From NCBI GenBank assembly GCA_032718475.1, contig JAUCBJ010003878.1, positions 1 through 64,000 of the forward strand: a stretch of DNA of 64,000 nucleotides, given 5' to 3'. A program made the translations under genes and the position numbers. The notes beneath the pieces are model-generated. The model saw only the letters and a program-made list of their open reading frames with translations. It ran no database searches and was not told where the DNA came from. Of the stretch, positions 46,038-57,097 are shown piece by piece (the first letter of the stretch is position 1; every line of letters begins with the position of its first letter). Source of the stretch: Nemertoderma westbladi (Eukaryota > Xenacoelomorpha > Nemertodermatida > Nemertodermatidae).

Positions 46038-46146
46038 ACGTCCGTGGGGGCTGGTAGCTGGTAGTAGGGCTGACCGTTTATTAATATAGTACCTACAATG
46101 TTAATGACTTATTAATTAATACAGTACCTACAATGTTAATGACTTA
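46031..46146. repeat. Array end with a segment duplicated beyond the LINE fragment
   Basis: TACCTACACGTCCGTGGGGG and the following CTGGTAGCTGGTAGTAGGGC recur at 46524-46580, offset 493 bp. Between the two copies lie two more 31-bp units and the LINE fragment. Confidence 0.85.
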
Positions 46147-46479
46147 TTAGTAGTAGTAGGATCGGCATGCTGCATTGCATCTGCATTTTTAAGAATGCTG
46201 TGCCGGCTTGTCAACAAAATTGCACCGCCACAACTCCCTATCACCCATGACATTTGCTAGATCATCCGCATCTTCAAGGCCAGTGTCCTTTAAGATGCGT
46301 CTCAAGAAAGTCATGGGCTGTCCACCATGCTTATTCACTCCATGAGGCTGCCAAAGTACAAGATTATGCACTGGCTGGTCCTCACGGCGAAAGCAATGTC
46401 CTGCAAAGCGGAGGCGATTTTGTTATAGTGTCAAGCTTGGGGGAACCAATGAGACACATCCAATGTTATATAGTGTCTT
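46147..46479 (-). mobile_element. RTE-like LINE 3' fragment, copy A
   Basis: About 330 bp, nearly identical to 60490-60810. The minus strand encodes HNLVLWQPHGVNKHGGQP and GDRELWRCNFVDKPAQHS then stop, the C-terminus of an RTE-like ORF2. It ends in a short TAC trinucleotide tail. It inserted into the 31-bp array (array units flank it on both sides). Severe 5' truncation is typical of LINE insertion. Confidence 0.85.
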
Positions 46480-46582
46480 ATTGACTTAATGTGTGTCTTA
46501 TTGGCAATGACTTATTAATACAGTACCTACACGTCCGTGGGGGCTGGTAGCTGGTAGTAGGGCTGACCGTTTATTAATATAT

Positions 46583-48326
46583 CTTTTACTTCTCGAGATA
46601 TGGGTGTCTCTCCGTTTGACTGTCGGTCTTTCCGTTAGTGCGGTATTTCTTCAAAACAATGGAAAGCATATTACCAAGCTAAAAAAAATTCCTATATAGG
46701 GGTTTTCTTGGTCACTGACTTCATTTCCGATGTCAGTATTTAAATTTGGCGTCATCATCTTTGTGTGTATGACTGTCAGTCTGTCTGTCATCCTTCATCC
46801 ATATAACCGACATCCTGGCAGTGAGACAAACAGTTTGAAGCCATCAAATGTGAAAGCTGAAAACTGTCACGAAATGCATTCTGCGACCTAGAAAACACCC
46901 ATAGCAAACATTTTAGAATTGTTTTGGATGTTCTACAGTAGATTTGGCAGACATTCTTAGATATTAACAACAGTTTTTGCGCGGGACTTTAACACATTTC
47001 AAACATACATTACGTATAGTGACGTAATGAGTCATTTGATAAAAACTGACGTCATATCTGGTTTCCATGGCGTCAACTTATGCACTTATGTATGATTTTT
47101 TTCGTACTAGGGTATAACTGTAATGCGGAATGGATTGCGCACCGGTGCGGTGCTCAAAGCTCAGTTTGTGTCAAATGTTGTTATGAGCACCGGAGCTCAA
47201 ATAGGAGGTATTTCAGGGTTTTCATGATCAGGTGTAATATACACTGATCAGTTATAGTTTCCAAGAAATACTTATTGTTATTAGATTTACAACGTAAAAT
47301 ATGCATTTCAAATACAAATAAACAAACAAAGTAATACAAATATAATACAAGCATAAATAAAGGTATAATACAAATGTAGCCAGATTTATAGCATCAAAGT
47401 TATTGCTGTAATGGGCAGACAAACATACAAAAAGTGGTCAAACGGACAGTTTAAATGTCCGAAAATAGTTGTATTGATCTAGAAAGGTATAGAGAAACAA
47501 ATCAAAATCGGATCCAAAACCAAAACTGATCTAAGACCCAAAGCGATCTCATATACAAATTGCAATACTTCATTAGTGGGTAACTACGGACTGGAAGTAG
47601 CTACAGACTACGGTAACTACGGACTACGGTAACTACGGACTACGGTAACTACGGACTTGAAGTAGCTACAGAGATGCAGTTTTTTGTAGAATTATTGCCT
47701 AATGATGAGGTATAGCAAAGATACCACTATGCGAAACAATTAACATCAATGATTAAAATGGTGCGCAAATCGCACTAAGTGTCAAAACCAAGGAATTTAT
47801 GTTCGCATTAGCAGGAATGCCATATAATGTGCACCGGTGCACATAACGCATTAACGGCCCCGGTGCACATAACGCATTAACGGCCCAACACGTGGTTTTA
47901 CTCCCGCGCTAACCTGTTAACGGCAATTTTCTCGGAATGCATTTTTTTATATTTAAATCACTACCCCTCTTCCATTTTCAACTAGTTTTGGTATCAATTG
48001 AAAGCTATTGGTGTGCGCAATAATAAATTTCAAGCAGTTTTTTTAGTTTTGCAATTGTTTATCTGTTATGACTTATTTTACGAAAAAAAAACAGTGTTTC
48101 TTTGAAAATTTGTAAATAATTTCGCAAATTTGCCGTATTTTCCTTGTTTTGTATTACTGATCCTTAAACATGAGATATTTTACATATAAATTTAAATGTA
48201 AAATTTATACAATTAAAAATACAATAACAGACCAACAGGCACAAAACGTGCCATATTTTTTTTCGAACAAATGGATTTACGAAGCTATCCATATTCATAC
48301 TCAGTTTGGTAGGTGCTAAACTGTAC
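46583..48326. other. Intergenic DNA with small tandem duplications
   Basis: At 47580-47665 an ACTACGGACTACGGTA unit of 16-18 bp is repeated about four times. At 47829-47885 GTGCACATAACGCATTAACG with its CCCGG flank is duplicated. Two TGACGTCA-like words lie near 47015-47055. No gene supported. Confidence 0.5.
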
Positions 48327-49650
48327 AACGAGCAACAATGACCAACAATGAGCAACAACGAGCAACAATGAACAACAACGAGCAACAACGAGCAACAACG
48401 AGCAACAATGAGCAACAACGAGTAACAATGAACAACAACGAGCAACAACGAGCAACAATGAGCAACAACGAGCAACAATGAACAACAATGAGCAACAACG
48501 AGCAACAATGAACAACAACGAGCAACAACGAGCAACAATGAACAACAACGAGCAACAACGAGCAACAACGAACAACAACGAGTAACAATGAGCAACAACG
48601 AGCAACAATGAGCAACAACGAGTAACAATGAACAACAACGAGCAACAACGAGCAACAACGAGCAACAATGAGCAACAACGAGTAACAATGAACAACAACG
48701 AGCAACAACGAGCAACAATGAGCAACAACGAGCAACAATGAACAACAACGAGCAACAACGAGCAACAATGAACAACAACGAGTAACAATGAGCAACAACG
48801 AGTAACAATGAACAACAACGAGCAACAACGAGCAACAACGAGCAACAATGAGCAACAACGAGTAACAATGAACAACAATGAGCAACAACGAGCAACAATG
48901 AGCAACAACGAGCAACAATGAACAACAATGAGCAACAACGAGCAACAATGAACAACAACGAGCAACAACGAGCAACAATGAGCAACAATGAGCAACAACG
49001 AGTAACAATGAACAACAACGAGCAACAACGAGCAACAATGAGCAACAACGAGCAACAACGAGCAACAATGAACAACAATGAGCAACAACGAGCAACAATG
49101 AACAACAACGAGCAACAACGAGCAACAATGAACAACAACGAGCAACAACGAGCAACAACGAACAACAACGAGTAACAATGAGCAACAACGAGCAACAATG
49201 AGCAACAACGAGTAACAATGAACAACAACGAGCAACAACGAGCAACAATGAGCAACAACGAGTAACAATGAACAACAACGAGCAACAACGAGCAACAATG
49301 AGCAACAACGAGCAACAATGAACAACAATGAGCAACAACGAGCAACAATGAACAACAACGAGCAACAACGAGCAACAATGAACAACAACGAGCAACAACG
49401 AGCAACAACGAACAACAACGAGTAACAATGAGCAACAACGAGCAACAATGAGCAACAACGAGTAACAATGAACAACAACGAGCAACAACGAGCAACAACA
49501 AGCAACAATGAGCAACAACGAGTAACAATGAACAACAACGAGCAACAACGAGCAACAATGAGCAACAACGAGCAACAATGAACAACAACGAGCAACAACG
49601 AGCATGAGCAACAACGAGCAACAATGACCAACAATGAGTAACAAAGAACA
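48327..49650. repeat. 10-bp minisatellite (AGCAACAACG family)
   Basis: About 130 decamers alternating among AGCAACAACG, AGCAACAATG, AACAACAACG, AACAACAATG and AGTAACAATG. Blocks of decamers recur in the same order, giving higher-order repeats of a few hundred bp. The minus strand is open in all three frames (Cys/Ser/Leu/Val repeats of up to 496 codons) because three decamers make a 30-bp period; this is not evidence of coding. Confidence 0.97.
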
Positions 49651-49732
49651 ACAAATTCCGAAATTAATTTTATAAAAAAATATTACACAATCATAATACA
49701 CTTATAATTTTTGTTGGGCACAGCTTTTGCAA

Positions 49733-49989
49733 AGTCGGCAATGACGTCCAGGTGGTATCGAACTGGTGACATCCGGGTTGGAAGTAATACGCTCTAACAA
49801 GTAAAAGGTAGACCTGGAAGTACTACTTTATACCTTGTACAGTATGTCCACAATTTACCTCCTCATGGCCTCTCATCGGTCAGTCAATACCATCAAATAA
49901 TGCCAACTGTGCTGAACCTACAGTACTAGGGCTTCAAACTTCCAACCCGATGTCACCAGTTCGATCCCACCTGGACGTCATTGCCGACT
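49733..49989. mobile_element. Palindromic pair of tRNA-derived SINE ends
   Basis: The left arm 49733-49785 and right arm 49938-49989 are inverted copies, about 95% identical, containing AATGACGTCCAGGTGG, TCGAACTGGTGACAT and GGGTTGGAAGT. In the tRNA-like orientation each reads CTTCCAACCCG..CACCAGTTCGATCCCACC, an anticodon arm plus B-box. The left copy, on the minus strand, also has TTAGAGCG before it, as in tRNA D-arms. Arms are 152 bp apart. Confidence 0.65.
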
Positions 49990-50016
49990 TTTCAAAACCT
50001 GTCCTCTTCACCCCCT

Positions 50017-50036
50017 CCCCCCCCCCCCCCCCCCCC
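50017..50036. repeat. C homopolymer, 20 bases, followed by an A run
   Basis: Twenty Cs then about eleven As between the SINE pair and the next dispersed repeat. Confidence 0.95.
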
Positions 50037-50207
50037 AAAAAAAAAAATAAATAATAAAATACAAAAATACATTACAAACTATCAATTAATCATCTATCAA
50101 TTAAATTGCAATAATATTGCAATATTATTCAATATATTGGAATATAATTCAATATTATTGCAATATAATTTAATATATTACAATATAATTCAATTCAATT
50201 TCAATAT

Positions 50208-50325
50208 TTATATTGAATTGTAATTCAATGTAAGCTGATTGATTTCAATACTAAAACTGATTGAATGCGTATACTGATTGAATATACATTTACATATTGG
50301 ATTTTGATCCATTTGTTATGCCATA
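50208..50325 (+). repeat. Dispersed repeat, copy 2, abutting the 23-bp array
   Basis: Matches 29422-29578 from TATTGAATTGTAATTCAATG to TTATGCCATA. The shared sequence stops exactly where the first array unit begins (CCATACTACTGTACCCCC), so the array grew from its end. Confidence 0.75.
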
Positions 50326-53300
50326 CTACTGTACCCCCAGATGCCATACTACTGTACCCCCAGATGCCATACTACTGTACCTCCAGATGCCATACTAATG
50401 TACCCCCAGATGCCATACCGGTACTACTGTACCCCCAGATGCCATACTACTGTACCCCCAGATGCCATACTACTGTACCTCCAGATGCCATACTACTGTA
50501 CCCCCAGATGCCATACCGGTACTACTGTACCCCCAGATGCCATACCGGTACTACTGTACCCCCAGATGCCATACTACTGTACCCCCAGATGCCATACTAC
50601 TGTACCCCCAGATGCCATACTACTGTACCCCCAGATGCCATACTACTGTACCCCCAGATGCCATACTACTGTACCCCCAGATGCCATACTACTGTACCCC
50701 CAGATGCCATACTACTGTACCCCCAGATGCCATACTACTGTACCCCCAGATGCCATACTACTGTACCCCCAGATGCCATACTACTGTACCCCCAGATGCC
50801 ATACTAATGTACCCCCAGATGCCATACTACTGTACCCCCAGATGCCATACTACTGTACCCCCAGATGCCATACTACTGTACCCCCAGATGCCATACTACT
50901 GTACCCCCAGATGCCATACTACTGTACCCCCAGATGCCATACTACTGTACCCCCAGATGCCATACTACTGTACCTCCAGATGCCATACTAATGTACCCCC
51001 AGATGCCATACCGGTACTACTGTACCCCCAGATGCCATACTACTGTACCCCCAGATGCCATACTACTGTACCTCCAGATGCCATACTACTGTACCCCCAG
51101 ATGCCATACCGGTACTACTGTACCCCCAGATGCCATACCGGTACTACTGTACCCCCAGATGCCATACTACTGTACCCCCAGATGCCATACTACTGTACCC
51201 CCAGATGCCATACTACTGTACCCCCAGATGCCATACTACTGTACCCCCAGATGCCATACTACTGTACCCCCAGATGCCATACTACTGTACCCCCAGATGC
51301 CATACCGGTACTACTGTACCCCCAGATGCCATACCGGTACTACTGTACCCCCAGATGCCATACTACTGTACCCCCAGATGCCATACTACTGTACCCCCAG
51401 ATGCCATACTACTGTACCCCCAGATGCCATACTACTGTACCCCCAGATGCCATACTACTGTACCCCCAGATGCCATACTACTGTACCCCCAGATGCCATA
51501 CTACTGTACCCCCAGATGCCATACTACTGTACCTCCAGATGCCATACTAATGTACCCCCAGATGCCATACTACTGTACCTCCAGATGCCATACTAATGTA
51601 CCCCCAGATGCCATACTACTGTACCCCCAGATGCCATACTACTGTACCTCCAGATGCCATACTACTGTACCCCCAGATGCCATACCGGTACTACTGTACC
51701 CCCAGATGCCATACCGGTACTACTGTACCCCCAGATGCCATACTACTGTACCCCCAGATGCCATACTACTGTACCCCCAGATGCCATACTACTGTACCCC
51801 CAGATGCCATACTACTGTACCCCCAGCTGCCATACTACTGTACCCCCAGATGCCATACTACTGTACCCCCAGATGCCATACCGGTACTACTGTACCCCCA
51901 GATGCCATACCGGTACTACTGTACCCCCAGATGCCATACTACTGTACCCCCAGATGCCATACTACTGTACCCCCAGATGCCGTACTACTGTACCCCCAGA
52001 TGCCATACCGGTACTACTGTACCCCCAGATGCCATACCGGTACTACTGTACCCCCAGATGCCATACTACTGTACCCCCAGATGCCATACTACTGTACCCC
52101 CAGATGCCATACTACTGTACCCCCAGCTGCCATACTACTGTACCCCCAGATGCCATACTACTGTACCCCCAGATGCCATACTACTGTACCCCCAGATGCC
52201 GTACTACTGTACCCCCAGATGCCATACCGGTACTACTGTACCCCCAGATGCCATACCGGTACTACTGTACCTCCAGATGCCATACTACTGTACCCCCAGA
52301 TGCCATACCGGTACTACTGTACCCCCAGATGCCATACTACTGTACCCCCAGATGCCATACTACTGTACCCCCAGATGCCATACTACTGTACCTCCAGATG
52401 CCATACTACTGTACCCCCAGATGCCATACCGGTACTACTGTACCCCCAGATGCCATACTACTGTACCCCCAGATGCCATACTACTGTACCTCCAGATGCC
52501 ATACTACTGTACCCCCAGATGCCATACCGGTACTACTGTACCCCCAGATGCCATACTACTGTACCCCCAGATGCCATACTACTGTACCCCCAGATGCCAT
52601 ACTACTGTACCCCCAGATGCCGTACTACTGTACCCCCAGATGCCATACCGGTACTACTGTACCCCCAGATGCCATACCGGTACTACTGTACCCCCAGATG
52701 CCATACTACTGTACCTCCAGATGCCATACTACTGTACCCCCAGATGCCATACCGGTACTACTGTACCCCCAGATGCCATACTACTGTACCCCCAGATGCC
52801 ATACTACTGTACCCCCAGATGCCATACTACTGTACCCCCAGATGCCATACTACTGTACCCCCAGATGCCATACTACTGTACCTCCAGATGCCATACTAAT
52901 GTACCCCCAGATGCCATACCGGTACTACTGTACCCCCAGATGCCATACTACTGTACCCCCAGATGCCATACTACTGTACCCCCAGATGCCATACTACTGT
53001 ACCTCCAGATGCCATACTAATGTACCCCCAGATGCCATACCGGTACTACTGTACCCCCAGATGCCATACTACTGTACCCCCAGATGCCATACTACTGTAC
53101 CTCCAGATGCCATACTACTGTACCCCCAGATGCCATACCGGTACTACTGTACCCCCAGATGCCATACCGGTACTACTGTACCCCCAGATGCCATACTACT
53201 GTACCCCCAGATGCCATACTACTGTACCCCCAGATGCCATACTACTGTACCCCCAGATGCCATACTACTGTACCCCCAGATGCCATACTACTGTACCCCC

Positions 53301-54713
53301 AGATGCCGTACTACTGTACCCCCAGATGCCATACCGGTACTACTGTACCCCCAGATGCCATACCGGTACTACTGTACCCCCAGATGCCATACTACTGTAC
53401 CCCCAGATGCCATACCGGTACTACTGTACCCCCAGATGCCATACCGGTACTACTGTACCCCCAGATGCCATACTACTGTACCCCCAGATGCCATACTACT
53501 GTACCCCCAGATGCCATACTACTGTACCTCCAGATGCCATACTAATGTACCCCCAGATGCCATACCGGTACTACTGTACCCCCAGATGCCATACTACTGT
53601 ACCCCCAGATGCCATACTACTGTACCTCCAGATGCCATACTACTGTACCCCCAGATGCCATACCGGTACTACTGTACCCCCAGATGCCATACCGGTACTA
53701 CTGTACCCCCAGATGCCATACTACTGTACCCCCAGATGCCATACTACTGTACCCCCAGCTGCCATACTACTGTACCCCCAGATGCCATACTACTGTACCT
53801 CCAGATGCCATACTACTGTACCCCCAGATGCCATACCGGTACTACTGTACCCCCAGATGCCATACTACTGTACCCCCAGATGCCATACTACTGTACCTCC
53901 AGATGCCATACTAATGTACCCCCAGATGCCATACTACTGTACCTCCAGATGCCATACTACTGTACCCCCAGATGCCATACTACTGTACCTCCAGATGCCA
54001 TACTACTGTACCCCCAGATGCCATACCGGTACTACTGTACCCCCAGATGCCATACCGGTACTACTGTACCCCCAGATGCCATACTACTGTACCCCCAGAT
54101 GCCATACTACTGTACCCCCAGATGCCATACTACTGTACCCCCAGATGCCATACTACTGTACCCCCAGATGCCATACTACTGTACCCCCAGATGCCATACT
54201 ACTGTACCCCCAGATGCCATACTACTGTACCCCCAGATGCCATACTACTGTACCTCCAGATGCCATACTAATGTACCCCCAGATGCCATACCGGTACTAC
54301 TGTACCCCCAGATGCCATACTACTGTACCCCCAGATGCCATACTACTGTACCTCCAGATGCCATACTACTGTACCCCCAGATGCCATACCGGTACTACTG
54401 TACCCCCAGATGCCATACTACTGTACCCCCAGATGCCATACTACTGTACCTCCAGATGCCATACTACTGTACCCCCAGATGCCATACCGGTACTACTGTA
54501 CCCCCAGATGCCATACTACTGTACCCCCAGATGCCATACTACTGTACCCCCAGCTGCCATACTACTGTACCCCCAGCTGCCATACTACTGTACCCCCAGA
54601 TGCCATACTACTGTACCCCCAGCTGCCATACTACTGTACCCCCAGCTGCCATACTACTGTACCCCCAGATGCCATACTACTGTACCCCCAGATGCCATAC
54701 TACTGTACCCCCA
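50318..54713. repeat. 4.4-kb minisatellite with 23-bp and 29-bp units
   Basis: Unit CATACTACTGTACCCCCAGA then TGC (23 bp), often with an extra CCGGTA giving CATACCGGTACTACTGTACC (29-bp unit). Minor variants are CTCCAG, AATGTA, CAGCTGCC and GCCGTA. Segments with the same order of variants recur, showing block duplications. Units are 23 bp, so three units restore frame. That yields open frames on the + strand up to 1050 codons, which I regard as artefacts. Confidence 0.97.
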
Positions 54714-55105
54714 CCATTTTTTCCTACAAGTAATGTAATGCGAGAGGGAAACAGAGAACATTGGGTTGATTATTTTTCACGATCACCTTATAAATTAGAA
54801 TCCTAGAATAATTTTATTTGCTAAATTAGTCGTATTTGAGTTGACGATCGAAAAGAAACGTAAATTAGAAAGTAGGAAAAATCGAAAGCTTATTTATTAT
54901 TTATTGGGTGATGTCAACATTGGACGAGTGATATGCATAGCACTCATCTAAGGGGTTCGACTGGGGAGGCTTATGTTGGTATGGGTATTGGGCGTGGTTT
55001 GGGTTAATATGTATATTATTCACTAACAACTTCATTGATATTCTGAACACGTTCTAGAACGTTGTTGAGGCCTCGGGGAATGTATCCATAAAAGCTATTG
55101 ATAAT
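54714..55105. other. Intergenic DNA
   Basis: No gene or repeat recognised. Confidence 0.5.
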
Positions 55106-55535
55106 CTTGCTGGAATGACGCAGAGTGAAATTAATGGATTTTTGAGCCCATTGGAATCATCCGCATCTTCAAGACCAGCAGTGTCCTTCAAGAGGCGTTT
55201 CAAGAAATTAATGGGCTGTCCACCATGCTTATTAACTCTATGCGGCTCTGATCACAATGTTGTAATGCACCTGCTGGTACTCACGGCGAAAGCAATATCC
55301 TGCAAAGGGGAGGCGGCTCCGTTCGAATGTTAAGCGGGGAGACCAATGATATACCTCCGATATTGTATACTGTAGAATCTGATTAGAGATGTGTTAATTG
55401 TAGCCTACGTCGAGTCACAATGAACCCGGCGTGGCATTCATATATAAGTGTCATCCAGAGATTTATGGTATCCTCTGCAGCGTGGACTCCCATATAGGAG
55501 TACTGGTTCTACTGCTGCCCTAAGTGAGAATGGAT
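55106..55535 (-). mobile_element. RTE-like LINE 3' fragment, copy C (diverged)
   Basis: Co-linear with 60590-60950 but clearly more diverged. Shared words include GGGCTGTCCACCATGCTTAT, CGGCGAAAGCAAT, CAATGAACCCGGCGT and CATCCAGAGATTT. Stops and indels break the frame. It is an older insertion of the same family than copies at 46147 and 60480. Confidence 0.8.
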
Positions 55536-55941
55536 GGTTGTAAATAGCTTGAAGAATCTAAGACCACTACGAGGTATTGAGTACCGGTACCTGCTGCCAC
55601 ACAATACAATGTCGGGATGATTTTAGTGAAACTGTAAAAGAGTTCCAGAATGTAGTGCAATAAAATTAACACGATTGGTGGCCTTAAATAACTTAAAAGG
55701 CCCAATGACGTGTGAAATATAAAGAAACATTGATTTGGATTACACAAATTTACGAACGGTAAACTGTGTATAGCTGATCCAATAGGAATCGTCTGTTATT
55801 GCATTTTATCTTAGTATAGATACCTAACACAGATATGTCGTCGAATCGCCATCTGTATAACCCTAGTGTAAGACATGCCACTATGTACTACAGTTATCCC
55901 CCTCTCTCAGCTGTTTGCAAGAGTCTGACCCCTGCAAAATT
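55536..55941. other. Intergenic DNA
   Basis: No feature recognised apart from a GAGTACCGGTACC word at 55579. Confidence 0.45.
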
Positions 55942-56007
55942 ATGCCACTGTGGAAGCGTTTAGTTCGCTCAGCTCCCACATAAGAGTCAGAGTTCGATTC
56001 CCAGTGA
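55942..56007 (+). mobile_element. tRNA-derived SINE head
   Basis: ATGCCACTGTGGAAGCG (A-box-like) then CTCAGCTCCCACATAAGAGT (anticodon-arm-like) then AGAGTTCGATTCCCAGTG (B-box GTTCGATTCC). Order and spacing match a decayed tRNA-like SINE promoter. Confidence 0.55.
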
Positions 56008-56367
56008 TATATTTATAGGCCTACCGAATGATTCTCTGTACACATCCTGTAAGAGAGGAACCTTCTCGAATTCCACACATTATAATACTATAGTATACTA
56101 TTATTTATTAAATATTGATCTACCTGAGTTATTGAATCAGCGAGGTACTTATTTAACGTATATCCTTTACCCCTGGGCGCTAGCCACATGCACAACTCAT
56201 TAGGAATCCCGCTGTGACGTCACACGAAACTCGAACACAGTTAAACTTGATGATTTAAACATGCTTCAAATTACCAACTCACGGATATTGACTTATAAAA
56301 CGCAAGTGCGACAAATTTAATAATTATTTCTTGCTGGAAAATTGGAAAAAATTTAGTTTAAATTAAG
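56008..56367. other. Upstream region of MINPP1
   Basis: AT-rich with no further exon recognised. Promoter and possibly a 5' non-coding exon would lie here. Confidence 0.4.
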
Positions 56368-57097
56368 ATGTTATTTTTTCCAGAAACACCGTTTATTCTT
56401 TTCTTTTACTTTTCAGTTATTTCCACAGAAGGTGATAAATCGTACGCGAAAGATAAATTCGCGACTCACACTGCGTATCGCAACGTTGTACATGGCCACG
56501 GCCCCGGTCTGTCCTACTACAGGGACCACGCCGGTTGCCAGGCTAAACACGTCGCTATGGTAGCACGACACGGTTCACGGTACCCGGACAGAGATTACTA
56601 CACAGACGTTGAAACCTTAACAACCAAATTACTTCGCGTTTCTCCGAATATAAAACCGGAATTCCGGGATTTAAAGAGCTCGTTTCGGTCTAAGCGGAGT
56701 AAATCCCTCGCCCCGGAAGGAATTGAGGAGCTACAAAGTCTAGCCAATCACGTTAGAGGGAATTTCTCAGACCTTCTAGCCAACACGAAAGAAGATGAGT
56801 TGATATTCGAATCGAGCAACAAGTCGCGGTCTATAAGAAGTGCCGAGGCATTCTTCCGCAATCTGACCGGTGGTTCCGATAATATTTCGCGTATAAAAGT
56901 TTACTCCGCCAGAGAGGATAAATTCATGCGGTTCTATGATATCTGTCGGCGGTATATTCGCAAGGTAGACAGCGTTCTACAGGAGGAGATTGTAGAATTC
57001 GATCATAGTGTTTATATGCGGGAGGTTGCCGATAAGGTCATGGGAAGGTTACATGTAGATGAGTCATACGGACAGCTCATCGCATCTCTAACACCAG
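56368..57097 (+). CDS. MINPP1: MINPP1 exon 1 (RHG catalytic motif)
   Basis: Encodes the leader, KFATHTAYRNV (matching YFGTKTRYE of the family), the catalytic VARHGSRYP at about residues 65-73, and FESSNKSRSIRSAEAFFRNL (family S..R...SA..F). It ends with one base of a Gly codon before GTGGGT. Confidence 0.9.

Noticed and set aside
48164-49701. Three overlapping minus-strand frames of 449-496 codons rich in Cys, Ser, Leu and Val
   Set aside because: All three frames of the 10-bp array are open at once, which is a repeat artefact. Hydrophobic repeats could mimic membrane segments but there is no unique domain.
51654-54806. Plus-strand open frame of 1050 codons rich in Tyr-Cys-Thr-Pro-Arg
   Set aside because: Entirely the 23/29-bp array read through. 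Overlapping frames of similar size exist in the same strand, and the non-repeat tail is short and featureless.
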